Shown here: positions 8,871 through 16,952 of the stretch, one piece after another
Position numbering within the stretch: the stretch's first letter is position 1
Layout: each line of letters opens with the position of its first letter
Assembly (NCBI RefSeq): GCF_000559025.1
Contig: NZ_JAAN01000014.1
Span: 124,001 to 188,000 of the forward strand
From: Luteimonas huabeiensis HB2
GTDB lineage: Bacteria; Pseudomonadota; Gammaproteobacteria; Xanthomonadales; Xanthomonadaceae
Length of the DNA stretch: 64,000 bases
Direction of reading: 5' to 3'
Program-made: the position numbers and the translations under genes
The notes under the pieces: generated by a model
Database searches by the model: none
Told to the model about the DNA's origin: nothing
The model's input: only the letters and a program-made list of their open reading frames with translations

Positions 8871-9758
8871 ATGAACAAATCCTTCCTGCAAGTCGATGTG
8901 TTCACGAGCCAGCCGCTCAGGGGCAACCCGGCTGCCGTCGTGTTCGATGCCGACGACCTCGATGCGCGAACCATGCAGCGGATCGCGCGCGAGATGAACC
9001 TGTCCGAGACGGTCTTCGTGCTGGCCCCGGAATCGCCCGACACCGACTATCGGGTGCGCATCTTCACGCCCTCCAGCGAGTTGCCGTTCGCGGGGCACCC
9101 CACCATCGCCACTGCGAGCGCGGTGCGTGCGCACCGTGGCGACCTGGCCGATGCAAGTCTGCTGCGGCAGGCCTGCGGCATCGGCATCGTGCCTGTCGAA
9201 GTCGTTCCGACCGAGGGCTCGCCGATCTACTGGATGACCCAGGCCAGCCCGCAGTTCCGCGACACGGCCATCGATCCGGGAGAAATGTCGGCCCTGCTGG
9301 GCTGCGATGCGAACATGCTGGCCGCGATGCCTGTGGACGTCGTCTCCACTGGCATCCCGTGGCTGATCGCCGAACTGCGCAGCGTCGCCGCCCTGGCGTC
9401 GCTGCGTCCCGACCTGCCTCGCATCGCCGAACGCTGCCGCGCATCGGGTGCCGTCGGCGTGACCGTCTTTGCCGAGCACGAGGCCGAGGCGCCGGTACGC
9501 TTGCGCCTGCGCACGTTCGCGCCAGGCGAAGGCGTGGCCGAGGATCCCGTCTGCGGGTCTGGAAACGGGTGTGTCGCGGCATTCCTGGCAAGGCACCGGC
9601 ACGCATCGGCTCTCCAGGGTGGCTACCTTGCGGAGCAAGGCATCGAGATGGGACGCGACGGCCTGATCCATGTCGAATGGACCCGAAACGGCGACGAACT
9701 GACGGTGCGCGTCGGAGGCCAGGCCGTGACCGTCGCCAGCGGCACCCTGCATCTGTAG
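8871..9758 (+). CDS. PhzF family isomerase/epimerase-like protein
   Basis: This 295-residue cytoplasmic protein belongs to the two-domain PhzF/DAP-epimerase-like fold. The N-terminal DVFTSQPLRGNPAAVV and MNLSETVFV segments include the catalytic glutamate (E46), followed by IFTPSSELPFAGHPT. The second half has FAPGEGVAEDPVCGSGNG, the mirror motif of the fold. PhzF itself isomerises trans-2,3-dihydro-3-hydroxyanthranilate in phenazine synthesis, but most homologues outside phenazine clusters have unknown substrates, and no other phz gene is near. A clear ribosome site (GGAGAAG) precedes the ATG. The gene ends convergently with a LysR gene across a 103-base gap containing a CCATGG repeat but no T-run terminator. 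Confidence 0.9.
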   Translation: MNKSFLQVDVFTSQPLRGNPAAVVFDADDLDARTMQRIAREMNLSETVFVLAPESPDTDYRVRIFTPSSELPFAGHPTIATASAVRAHRGDLADASLLRQACGIGIVPVEVVPTEGSPIYWMTQASPQFRDTAIDPGEMSALLGCDANMLAAMPVDVVSTGIPWLIAELRSVAALASLRPDLPRIAERCRASGAVGVTVFAEHEAEAPVRLRLRTFAPGEGVAEDPVCGSGNGCVAAFLARHRHASALQGGYLAEQGIEMGRDGLIHVEWTRNGDELTVRVGGQAVTVASGTLHL

Positions 9759-9861
9759 ACGCGGCGGCACGTTCAGCCGCTCGGTCGCCCATGGCTTACC
9801 ATGGCGCCTGCGCGGCGTCCCCGACGAAGGCCTGTGCTGCGACGAAGGCGGTTGCGCAGGG

Positions 9862-10770
9862 CTAGATCGGATCGACGGAGGGACTGTCGTCGCGCGAGAG
9901 CATGGCGCGTTCGATGAAGTGCTGCAGCGGTTCCGAGGGCTCGCTGTCCGGCCGCAACAGGTAGGTGGTCATGCATGCCGACGGGTCCGACAGGGGCCGC
10001 GCAATGATCTCGGGATGGCGGCAGACCGAAATCTGCGCCGCCGTGGCGAGACCCAGTCCGTAGCCCGCAGCCACCAGCGTCAACATCAATTCCAGTGTCG
10101 CGACCCGCTCGGCAATCCGGGGCTGGATGGCGGCCGTGCGGAGCAGCCGTTTGATCTGCCGGTACGCGCCCTCGCAAGCTTCCGGGTGGCACTTGATCAG
10201 GGGATAGCGCAGCAGTTCATCCAGAGGGACCTGCCTGAAGGCCAGCAAAGGATGGCGCGTCGGAATGGCCACCAGGATGGGATCGGACCAGATCGCCTCG
10301 CACAGAATGCCCTCTCCAGCTTCGTCGGACTGCGCGAACCCGGCATCGAAAGTGTCGTCGCGCAACCCGCGCACTTGCGATGCGAGCGGCGTCTCGAACA
10401 GGCGGATCTCCACATCGGGCTCCTCTTCCCGGCACAGGGCCAGGAGTGCCGCGAGGCGTGTCTGCGCGATACCGTCCGACAGCGCGATGCGCAGCATGCC
10501 GCGATAGCCCGTGGCGGCGGCCCGGACGTTGGTTCGTGCCTGTTCCAGCACCGCGAACACGCGGCGGGCATCCTCCAGCAGCACCTGGCCCGCCCAGGTG
10601 AGCTGGGTGCCGCGCCGATTGCGTTCGAACAGCGTGGCGCCGAGGTCGGACTCCAGTTCCCGGATGGTGCGCGACAGCGGAGACTGCTCGATATGGAGCC
10701 GCACCGCCGCACGCGTGAAGTGCAGTTCCTCGGCCACTGCCACGAAACAGCGCAGGTGTCGCAGCTCCAT
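9862..10770 (-). CDS. LysR family transcription regulator
   Basis: This 302-residue DNA-binding regulator has an N-terminal winged helix (MELRHLRCFVAVAEELHFTRAA through LESDLGATLFERNRRG) with the classic LysR helix-turn-helix, followed by the effector-binding domain beginning near residue 90. The effector is not predictable. It lies 37 bases downstream of the 91-residue gene that ends the vitamin B6 operon and points away from phzF, so its target could be either neighbour. No start ambiguity is apparent. Confidence 0.9.
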   Translation of the reverse strand: MELRHLRCFVAVAEELHFTRAAVRLHIEQSPLSRTIRELESDLGATLFERNRRGTQLTWAGQVLLEDARRVFAVLEQARTNVRAAATGYRGMLRIALSDGIAQTRLAALLALCREEEPDVEIRLFETPLASQVRGLRDDTFDAGFAQSDEAGEGILCEAIWSDPILVAIPTRHPLLAFRQVPLDELLRYPLIKCHPEACEGAYRQIKRLLRTAAIQPRIAERVATLELMLTLVAAGYGLGLATAAQISVCRHPEIIARPLSDPSACMTTYLLRPDSEPSEPLQHFIERAMLSRDDSPSVDPI

Positions 10771-10807
10771 CGCGCCACCTACGCGTACATGAGGCCGGGA
10801 GCTTGAT

Positions 10808-11083
10808 TCACGCGAGCGGCTCCTCGGGCGCCGTGCCAGACAGCAGCGCCGTGATCGGCAAGGGTTGGAACAAGAGCTCGCGGCCGAGGACCTTCAGGCC
10901 GCCAGGACCGCTTTCGAGCAATCGGCGCTCTTCGCGCGCGACGAACAGTTCGGTGCGATAGCCATCGCATTCGGGAAGTCGCTGTAGCAGGTCGCGGATC
11001 GCGTCGCCCGCCCAGGGCGTTTCGCTGTCGAACTGACCCAGCAGCCGGCTATGCCGGGAAATCACGAGGCGGTAGGCATTCAT
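10808..11083 (-). CDS. Small unknown protein, last gene of the B6 operon
   Basis: This soluble protein of 91 residues is not one I recognise as a family. It is mixed alpha/beta in character, has no signal peptide or membrane segment, and contains an REERRLLESG stretch. The start at 11083 overlaps the stop of the pyridoxal-kinase-like gene in an ATGA arrangement, which is the main support for it being a real gene. Its role is unknown; co-translation with the kinase-like gene suggests a small accessory factor. Confidence 0.6.
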   Translation of the reverse strand: MNAYRLVISRHSRLLGQFDSETPWAGDAIRDLLQRLPECDGYRTELFVAREERRLLESGPGGLKVLGRELLFQPLPITALLSGTAPEEPLA

Positions 11084-11922
11084 GGCCGGACGCTCCCGGC
11101 CATAGCGTGGATGGCCATTTCCTCCCAGCCCAGGCGCCGGGTGCGGGTCAGTTGCTCGGCGGTTTCGCCGCAGGCGCGCTCGACGGCCTGAGGCATCTCT
11201 ATGCCAAGCAGGCAATGGCCGGTCAGGCGCGCGGCGAAGTAGTCGCCGGCCCCTTTCACCACGCAGGGCACGCGGGGATGCTCGAAGAGGCGCGATACCC
11301 CCTCTCGCGTCTCCAGCAGCGTCTGGACGACGGCGCTTTCAGGATCATCCTGGACACTGGTCACCACCACCCATTGGGTGGGGCCGCGCAACAGCGCACG
11401 GGCAGCCTCGCGGCAATCCGCCAGACCCTGCAGCGTTCTGCCGGTGACCTGTTCCAGCTCGAACCGATTGGGGACGAGGCCGTGGGCTTCTGGAATCAGC
11501 AGCGTGCGCCAGGCCTCGGCCATGCCAGCCGCCGCATACACGCCTTGGTCGTAGTCGCCAATGACCGGATCCAGGTGCAGGCGCAGTTGCGGGTGGCGCT
11601 CGCGCATCGTCGACCACCAGGATGCGAGGATCCGTGCCTGCGACGGCGCGCCGAGGAAGCCGACCTGCACAACGCGAGCGCACGCGGGGATGCCGCGCGC
11701 CTCCAGGTCATCCAACCAGCCAGCGAACCACGCGTCGGGCACGGCACCGCCATGGACCGAGGGATAGTGCGGGGTGTTGCTGAGCAGCGCGGTCGGCACC
11801 GCGGTCGTAAGCAGCCCGCAGGCTTCCAACGCGGGAATCGCCGCGTTGTTGCCGACCCGCCCGTAGACCACCTGGGACTGGATGCTGATGACATCGATGG
11901 GCACAGGTTGGGTCACCGTCAT
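11080..11922 (-). CDS. pdxY: Pyridoxal kinase (PdxY/PdxK-like, ribokinase fold)
   Basis: This 280-residue cytoplasmic kinase should phosphorylate pyridoxal to PLP with ATP in the salvage pathway. It shows the PdxK/PdxY opening VISIQSQVVYGRVGNNAAIP, the HLDPVIGDYDQGVY segment, VPNRFELEQVTG (usual TPN.FE) and the C-terminal GAGDYFAARL (residues 224-233) with catalytic Asp227. PdxY proteins usually have GTGD at this place; GAGD is the more general ribokinase form. It overlaps the amidotransferase gene upstream and the 91-residue gene downstream by four bases each. A divergent MocR-type regulator and a YggS-like PLP-binding protein in the same unit support the B6 assignment. Confidence 0.85.
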   Translation of the reverse strand: MTVTQPVPIDVISIQSQVVYGRVGNNAAIPALEACGLLTTAVPTALLSNTPHYPSVHGGAVPDAWFAGWLDDLEARGIPACARVVQVGFLGAPSQARILASWWSTMRERHPQLRLHLDPVIGDYDQGVYAAAGMAEAWRTLLIPEAHGLVPNRFELEQVTGRTLQGLADCREAARALLRGPTQWVVVTSVQDDPESAVVQTLLETREGVSRLFEHPRVPCVVKGAGDYFAARLTGHCLLGIEMPQAVERACGETAEQLTRTRRLGWEEMAIHAMAGSVRP

Positions 11923-12635
11923 TCAGGACGCCCCCCCGTGTCCTGCTGCCGGTCCAGCCACGCGCCGATCGTGCGGTGGGCCGCAGCCTTCAGCGTTGCC
12001 CCATGCCGCTCGGCATCCGCGCGCAGCGTGCGCGGATCGACGCCGGCCTGGCCCAGCTCGCAGCAATGGCCGACCAGCCAGCGTTCGATTCGGCTGGCAT
12101 CGGCTTCCAGGTGGAACTGCAGACCCAGCACCCGGTTGCCGACCGCGTAGGCCTGCTGCACGCAGCTTTCGGTGCTCGCCAGCAGTTCACTGCCCTCAGG
12201 CAGCTCGAAGCGGTCGCCGTGCCAATGCAGCACCGGCACGCCGGCCAGCGGTGCCAGCACCGAGCGGCGGCCCGCATCCGTCAGCGTCAGCGCGCCGAAG
12301 CCGATCTCCTTGAAGCCCATGGGGGCGACGGCGGCGCCGAGCAGGCGCGCGATCAATTGCGCGCCCAAACAAATGCCGAGCAGCGGCCGGCCGCTGGCCA
12401 AGCGCCGTTCGAGCAGACGCAGTTCGTCGGCAAGAAAGGGATAGGCCCGCTCGTCGAAGGCGCCGATCGGCCCACCCAGTGCAATGAGAAGATCGCTTGC
12501 CGCGGCCTCCTCACCGGCCAGGTCGTCCGTCGCGGGGTCGAGGTAGCGCACGTCGAATCCACGCTCGCGCAGCAGCGGTTCGAGCGTGCCGAGGTCTTCG
12601 AAATGGATGTGGCGCAGGGCCAGGGCGGTCTTCAT
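11919..12635 (-). CDS. Class I glutamine amidotransferase-like protein
   Basis: This 238-residue cytoplasmic protein has the glutamine amidotransferase nucleophile elbow RPLLGICLGAQLIARLLG with Cys89 and a C-terminal LGLQFHLEAD holding the histidine/glutamate of the triad, as in GMP-synthase-type and YfeJ-like stand-alone members. It is not PdxT, the glutaminase of de novo PLP synthesis, which is shorter and differs in sequence. The acceptor is unknown. It is fused into the B6 operon by four-base overlaps with YggS upstream and the pyridoxal kinase downstream. Confidence 0.85.
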   Translation of the reverse strand: MKTALALRHIHFEDLGTLEPLLRERGFDVRYLDPATDDLAGEEAAASDLLIALGGPIGAFDERAYPFLADELRLLERRLASGRPLLGICLGAQLIARLLGAAVAPMGFKEIGFGALTLTDAGRRSVLAPLAGVPVLHWHGDRFELPEGSELLASTESCVQQAYAVGNRVLGLQFHLEADASRIERWLVGHCCELGQAGVDPRTLRADAERHGATLKAAAHRTIGAWLDRQQDTGGRPE

Positions 12636-13435
12636 GCGGTCTGCTCCGATGCGGTCGATGTCGCAGCCCGATCGTCGTCGGGCCAGTAATGGCTGTCCGG
12701 CGTCGCGCGAGCGCCAAAGATGGCCTGGCCGACGCGCACGACGGTGGCGCCTTCCTCGATGGCCAGCTCGAAGTCGCCGGACATCCCCATCGACAGTTCG
12801 TCCATGCCGATGCCCGCCGGCGCCTCCTGGCGCAGCCGATCACGCAGTTCGCGCAACAGCACGAAGCAGGGACGGACCCGCGCCGGATCGGCCGACAGCA
12901 GCGCCAGTGTCATCAGGCCTCGCACGCGCAGGGTGGAGAAGCCCGGCAGCGCCCGGACGAAGCCGGCCACCTCGGAAGGCGGCAAGCCGAACTTGCTGGC
13001 CTCGCCCGAGGTGTTGACCTGCACGAACACATCCAGTGCGCGCCCTTCGGCTTGCAGGCGACGGTCCAGCGCCTCCGCCACACGCAGGCTGTCCAGGGCC
13101 TGGAACTCGCTGGCGAAGCGTGCCACGACCTTGGCCTTGTTGGTCTGCAGGTGGCCGATGACCGACCAGCGCAGGTCGGCGAGATCCACCATCGCTTCGG
13201 CCTTGCGCTGCGCCTCCTGCACCTTGTTCTCACCCAGGTCGCGGCAGCCGGCGGCGTAAGCCAGACGGATGCGCTCCTCCGGCACGGTCTTGCTGACCGG
13301 CAGCAGGCGCACATCGGACGGATCGCGTCCCGCGCGGGAGCAGGCATCGGCGATGCGCCGATGCACCGCCGCCAGATTGCGCCGAAAGTCCTCGACGCTG
13401 TGTGCGGTGGGCCAGGGATGCGTCTGCGCGTTCAT
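12632..13435 (-). CDS. yggS: YggS/PROSC family PLP-binding homeostasis protein
   Basis: This 267-residue single-domain protein with the alanine-racemase-like barrel binds PLP and buffers its level; it has no proven enzymatic activity in the family. The PLP lysine is K49 in RLLPVSKTVPEE, followed by DLGENKVQEA, WSVIGHLQTNKAKVVA and the phosphate-binding ELSMGMSGDFELAIEEGATVVRVG, all family signatures. The start at 13435 is chosen because it matches usual length and leaves the operator region free; the frame is open to 13543. It is the first gene of the four-gene minus-strand B6 operon. Confidence 0.9.
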   Translation of the reverse strand: MNAQTHPWPTAHSVEDFRRNLAAVHRRIADACSRAGRDPSDVRLLPVSKTVPEERIRLAYAAGCRDLGENKVQEAQRKAEAMVDLADLRWSVIGHLQTNKAKVVARFASEFQALDSLRVAEALDRRLQAEGRALDVFVQVNTSGEASKFGLPPSEVAGFVRALPGFSTLRVRGLMTLALLSADPARVRPCFVLLRELRDRLRQEAPAGIGMDELSMGMSGDFELAIEEGATVVRVGQAIFGARATPDSHYWPDDDRAATSTASEQTA

Positions 13436-13464
13436 GGACAAGGGGTTCTCCGTGCTGCTAACAT

Positions 13465-13500
13465 TGTCATAGGACAAAATATACATTGTCACGGGACAAA
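13465..13500. promoter_or_regulatory. Two tandem palindromes between yggS and mocR: probable MocR operator
   Basis: Two copies of TTGTC-N4-GACAA lie at 13465-13478 (spacer ATAG) and 13487-13500 (spacer ACGG). Their starts are 22 bases apart, about two helical turns, and the longer shared unit is ACATTGTCA....GGACAAA. The pair occupies most of the 70-base gap between the divergent yggS operon and the MocR-type gene, the second copy ending five bases before the mocR ATG. MocR/PdxR/GabR regulators typically bind direct repeats in divergent promoters, so this is the likely binding site controlling both. The repeats are seen directly; the function is inferred. Confidence 0.7.
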
Positions 13501-13505
13501 CGGGA

Positions 13506-14807
13506 ATGGCAGAAAAGACCGCATCGGACATCTTCGAGCGCATTCGCCGCGAAGCACATGCGGGCCGGCTTGCCGCGGGCCAGACCCTGCCGTCCGTGCG
13601 CGAGATGGCCGATCAACTGGGCGTCAACCGCAACACGGTCGCCGCCGCGTACCGGAAGCTGGTGGCCGCAGGCATTGCCGAGACGCTGGGGCGCAACGGG
13701 ACGGTGATCCGGCCAGCGGCGCGTCTCGGTGAGCAGGAGGGCCTGCAGCCCGGCTCGGCGCTGGCGGATGTGGCCAGCGGCAATCCGGACCCGGCCTGGC
13801 TGCCCGATCCATTGCAGGCGCTGGCAGCCAGCGGCTACCGGCCCGCGCTGTATGGCCAGCCTGTACTCGACCCAGCACTCGAACGGCTGGCGCGGCAGTG
13901 GTTCGGAGCGGATCTCCGGGAGGGTGACGGTCTGGTGCTGGCGCATGGTGCGGTCGATGCGATCGAGCGTCTGTTGGCTGCCTACCTCGTCGCCGGCGAC
14001 AAGGTGGCGGTGGAGGACCCGTGCTTCCTCGGCAGCCTCAACATCCTGCACAGCACGGGCCTGGCAGCGGTGCCCGTGGCCATGGATGCGCACGGCATGC
14101 GCCCGCAGGCGCTGGAAGCGGCGCTGGCCAATGGCGCCCAGGCGGTGCTGTGCACACCAAGGGCGCAAAACCCCACCGGCTGCGGCCTGAGCGAGCAGCG
14201 CGCCCGCGAACTGCGCCGCGTGCTCGCCCGCCATCCGCACGTGCTGGTGATCGAGGACGACCACTTCGCCTTGCTGGCCGAGACGCCGTACTTCTCTATC
14301 GCGCCCGCGGCCACCACGCGGCGGGCGCTGGTGCGCTCCGTGTCCAAGGGCTTCGGCCCGGACCTGCGGCTGGCCTTCATCGCTACCGATGCGGGGACCG
14401 CCGCAAGGCTCGGCATGCGACTGGCTCCCGGCACGACCTGGGTCAGCCACCTGCTGCAGGCGGCCGTGCGCGGCCTGCTCGGATCCGACGCGGCCACGGC
14501 GCGCCTGCATGCGGCCAAGACCGCCTACGCCATGCGTCGCAAGGCCCTGATCGATGCACTCGGCGCCGTGGGCATCGCCGCCAGGCAGCCCTGCGACGGG
14601 TTCAATGTGTGGATTCCGTTGCCGGAAGACCGTGACGTTCACCGCACCGCGCAAAGCCTCGCACGCTGCGGCTGGGCCGTGCGAACCGGCGATGCCTTCG
14701 CGATCGCGCCCGCGGCCCCCGCGCTGCGAGTCACGGTCTCGACGCTCGAACCCGGGGACGCGGCGCGCTTTGCCGCGCAACTGCGCGACTGTCTGGGGCG
14801 TGTATGA
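13506..14807 (+). CDS. MocR family regulator (GntR helix-turn-helix plus aminotransferase-like domain), PdxR-like
   Basis: The product has 433 residues. Residues 1-70 form a GntR-type winged helix (GQTLPSVREMADQLGVNRNTV). The rest is a fold-type I aminotransferase domain with NPTG (222-225), the aspartate segment VLVIEDDHFA and the PLP lysine K281 in RSVSKGFGPDLRLAFI. MocR proteins use this domain to sense PLP or PLP-amino-acid adducts. It is transcribed divergently from the yggS-amidotransferase-pdxY operon across two tandem palindromes, which makes a PdxR-like control of PLP salvage likely. GabR- or TauR-like control of amine metabolism is the alternative. A 65-base gap at its end separates it from the convergent aminotransferase gene. 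Confidence 0.9.
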   Translation: MAEKTASDIFERIRREAHAGRLAAGQTLPSVREMADQLGVNRNTVAAAYRKLVAAGIAETLGRNGTVIRPAARLGEQEGLQPGSALADVASGNPDPAWLPDPLQALAASGYRPALYGQPVLDPALERLARQWFGADLREGDGLVLAHGAVDAIERLLAAYLVAGDKVAVEDPCFLGSLNILHSTGLAAVPVAMDAHGMRPQALEAALANGAQAVLCTPRAQNPTGCGLSEQRARELRRVLARHPHVLVIEDDHFALLAETPYFSIAPAATTRRALVRSVSKGFGPDLRLAFIATDAGTAARLGMRLAPGTTWVSHLLQAAVRGLLGSDAATARLHAAKTAYAMRRKALIDALGAVGIAARQPCDGFNVWIPLPEDRDVHRTAQSLARCGWAVRTGDAFAIAPAAPALRVTVSTLEPGDAARFAAQLRDCLGRV

Positions 14808-14872
14808 AGCCAGTCTGCATGGCATCGTGCCTGTCCTCTCGCGGGTCCGTCTGCGTACCGGTCCATGGCGCG

Positions 14873-15850
14873 CTACGGCGCCTGCAAGGCGGAGGCGACG
14901 CGAGCGGGCCACGGGCGCCGTTCCAACAAGCCGGTCTCCCGTTCCCGCAGCGTCCGGCCGACCTGGCTCGCCTCGGTCACGGACGCGCGAAAGTCCCGGA
15001 TCAGTTGTCGCGTCACCGGCCCCACGGGCCATTCGGTGGTCGCCGCATCCTCGACCAGCGCCACCACCGGCTGCAGTTCGACCGAGGTGCCGGCGGTGAA
15101 TACCTCGGAGGCGGCGCGCAGTTCGTCCAGCGTCACGGTCCGCTCCTCGACCCGCAGCCCGCGCTGGCGCGCCAGTCCCATCACGTGCCGCTTGGTGATG
15201 CCGTCGAGGAAGCAGGTCGGCAATGGGGTCACCAGCACCCCGTCATGGACCATCAACAGGTTGGTTGCCGTGGTCTCGGCGACCCGGCCTTCGCTGTCGA
15301 GCAGCAGTGCGTCGTCGCAGCCCGCCGCTGCGGCGGCATGGCGCGCAAGGGTACCGATCATGTACAGCCCCGAGCACTTGGCCGCGGTGGGTGCGGTGTC
15401 AGGACGGGGACGCCGCCAACTCGCCAGCTGCAGCCGGATGCCTTCCTCGGCGCGGCCCTGGGACGCCGCCGTGGGCCAGTCCCAGGCCGCGATCGCCACG
15501 TGGATGCGGGCGCGCGGCGAAGCGATGGAAACACTCTCCGCGCCGCGCCAGGCCACCGGGCGGATGTAGGCGTCGTCGAGCTGGTTGGCCCACAGCACCG
15601 CCTCGATGGCCTGTGTCAGTTCGCCTTGCGACCACGGCAGGTGGTAGTCCAGCAGCGCGGCGGACTGCTGGAAGCGTTCCAGGTGAGGCGCATTGAGGAA
15701 GACATGACCGCCATAGGCGCGCATGCCCTCGAAGACGGCCCCGCCCATATGCAGCGCATGCGTGAGCACGTGCAGGCGTGCTTCGCGCCAGGGCAGCAGC
15801 TCGCCATCGAGCCAGATCAGGCCATCGCGATCGTCAAGGGAATTGAGCAT
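14873..15850 (-). CDS. ilvE: Branched-chain amino-acid aminotransferase-like protein (class IV)
   Basis: This 325-residue fold-type IV PLP enzyme, expected to interconvert branched-chain amino acids and 2-oxo acids, has IWLDGELLPWREARLHVLTHALHMGGAVFEGMRAY at the N terminus, the PLP lysine in AAKCSGLYMIG, and the late signatures DALLLDSEGRVAETTATNLLM and LDGITKRHVMGLA. The start at 15850 is chosen by homology-like length; a much longer open frame upstream overlaps the divergent regulator and is rejected. Narrower substrate range (other class IV members such as D-amino-acid or 4-amino-4-deoxychorismate enzymes) cannot be excluded. A GcvA-like LysR gene is divergent from it. Confidence 0.85.
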   Translation of the reverse strand: MLNSLDDRDGLIWLDGELLPWREARLHVLTHALHMGGAVFEGMRAYGGHVFLNAPHLERFQQSAALLDYHLPWSQGELTQAIEAVLWANQLDDAYIRPVAWRGAESVSIASPRARIHVAIAAWDWPTAASQGRAEEGIRLQLASWRRPRPDTAPTAAKCSGLYMIGTLARHAAAAAGCDDALLLDSEGRVAETTATNLLMVHDGVLVTPLPTCFLDGITKRHVMGLARQRGLRVEERTVTLDELRAASEVFTAGTSVELQPVVALVEDAATTEWPVGPVTRQLIRDFRASVTEASQVGRTLRERETGLLERRPWPARVASALQAP

Positions 15851-15919
15851 GGTGCGCACCGCTGTACAGGTTGTCGATGGCGTCAGTGTGCGGCCGGTTC
15901 GCCGTCGGCACGAGTGAGC

Positions 15920-15943
15920 AAATCTCAGACGATGCTGAGTTTT
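15920..15943. promoter_or_regulatory. Inverted repeat in the aminotransferase/LysR intergenic region
   Basis: AAATCTCAG (15920-15928) and CTGAGTTTT (15935-15943) form a nine-base inverted repeat with one mismatch around the spacer ACGATG. It sits in the 181-base gap between the divergent aminotransferase and GcvA-like genes, where a LysR-type regulator would normally bind to control both. Only the repeat is seen; its use as an operator is inferred. Confidence 0.4.
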
Positions 15944-16031
15944 GGTCCTCGTGTCGGCGAGCGTGGAGACGACGATTTCCGGTTTAATGAGTCCATGAAC
16001 GACCAATGACTTCCAGGAGGGTGAATCCCCC

Positions 16032-16946
16032 ATGCGCATCCCTGTCCCGTTGAATGCCTTGCGCGCCTTCGAGGCTGCGGCGCGCCATCTCTCGATCAAG
16101 GACGCGGCCCTGGAACTGGCGGTCACCCCCTCGGCGGTCAGCCACCAGTTGCGCACGCTGGAGGACATGCTCGGCGTCGAACTGCTGCGCCGCATCGGTA
16201 CGCGGCTGGAATTGACCAGCGCCGGCCGCCGGCTGGCACCTAGCCTCAACGAGGGTTTCGCCCTGATCGCCGAGGGCGTGAGCAGCTTGCGCGAGGAGCG
16301 GCGCGACGGGCCCCTGCGCGTGAACATGCTGCCTACCTTCGCGACCAACTGGCTGTCGCCCCGCCTGAGCCTGTATCCGTTCGAGCGGCGCGGCTTCTCG
16401 CTGGACATCTCCACCACGCAGGACGACGTGGATCTGGCCGCCGGCGTGGCCGATGCCGGCATCTGGTATGGCGACGGCCAGTGGGCCGGCCTGCAGGCCG
16501 ACCTGTTGTTCGAGGCCACCATCGATCTGTACGCGCGCCCGGGCTTTGCCACCGGCTCGCGCCGGGAACGCCTCAAGCAGGTCGCGCGCGCCAACCTGTT
16601 CGTTTCGCGGCATTGCCTCACTTGGCAGCGCTGGATGGACAGCCTGCCCGGCGGGCCGTTCGAGCCGGCTGTCGTGACCCGCGTGGATTCGGGCGGCCTG
16701 ACGATGCAGGCGGCCGCCGATGGGGCTGGCGTGTCGATCGCCGTCTGCGAACTGGCCGAGAGTGCCGTCCGGCTCGGACGCCTGGCCTCGGTCTTCGACC
16801 ACCCCGTGAGCGCGGGTGTCGGCTTTTGGCTCGTCTATCCCGAGGCGCTATCCGAGGATCGACGGCTGGAGAACCTGCGCGGCTGGCTGCGCGAGCAATG
16901 TCAGTCGGAAAGCGGAACTCGGAACCCAGAAGCGCGGACAGCATAG
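16032..16946 (+). CDS. LysR family regulator, GcvA-like
   Basis: This 304-residue regulator has the GcvA-type N terminus VPLNALRAFEAAARHLSIKDAALELAVTPSAVSHQLRTLE. The effector domain starts with PLRVNMLPTFATNWLSPRL, again typical of the GcvA group, whose members respond to amino acids such as glycine or control amino-acid metabolism and beta-lactamase. A strong AGGAGG site lies before the ATG. It is divergent from the class IV aminotransferase gene, its most likely target, and six bases upstream of the GNAT gene. Confidence 0.9.
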   Translation: MRIPVPLNALRAFEAAARHLSIKDAALELAVTPSAVSHQLRTLEDMLGVELLRRIGTRLELTSAGRRLAPSLNEGFALIAEGVSSLREERRDGPLRVNMLPTFATNWLSPRLSLYPFERRGFSLDISTTQDDVDLAAGVADAGIWYGDGQWAGLQADLLFEATIDLYARPGFATGSRRERLKQVARANLFVSRHCLTWQRWMDSLPGGPFEPAVVTRVDSGGLTMQAAADGAGVSIAVCELAESAVRLGRLASVFDHPVSAGVGFWLVYPEALSEDRRLENLRGWLREQCQSESGTRNPEARTA

Positions 16947-16952
16947 ACACGT

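Noticed and set aside
8871-9758. PhzF as a sign of a phenazine pathway
   Set aside because: No other phenazine gene is nearby, and most PhzF-family proteins outside phz clusters have other or unknown roles.
9789-9804. CCATGG-ctta-CCATGG hairpin between phzF and the LysR gene as a bidirectional terminator
   Set aside because: The stem is six bases with mismatches beyond and there is no T-run; it may be chance.
11919-12635. Amidotransferase as PdxT of de novo PLP synthesis
   Set aside because: It is longer than PdxT, resembles stand-alone GMP-synthase-type amidotransferases, and no PdxS gene accompanies it.
13467-15032. A 521-codon minus-strand frame across the MocR-type gene
   Set aside because: Low-complexity Arg/Gly/Ala composition, no domain, and the plus-strand frame is a clear MocR protein.
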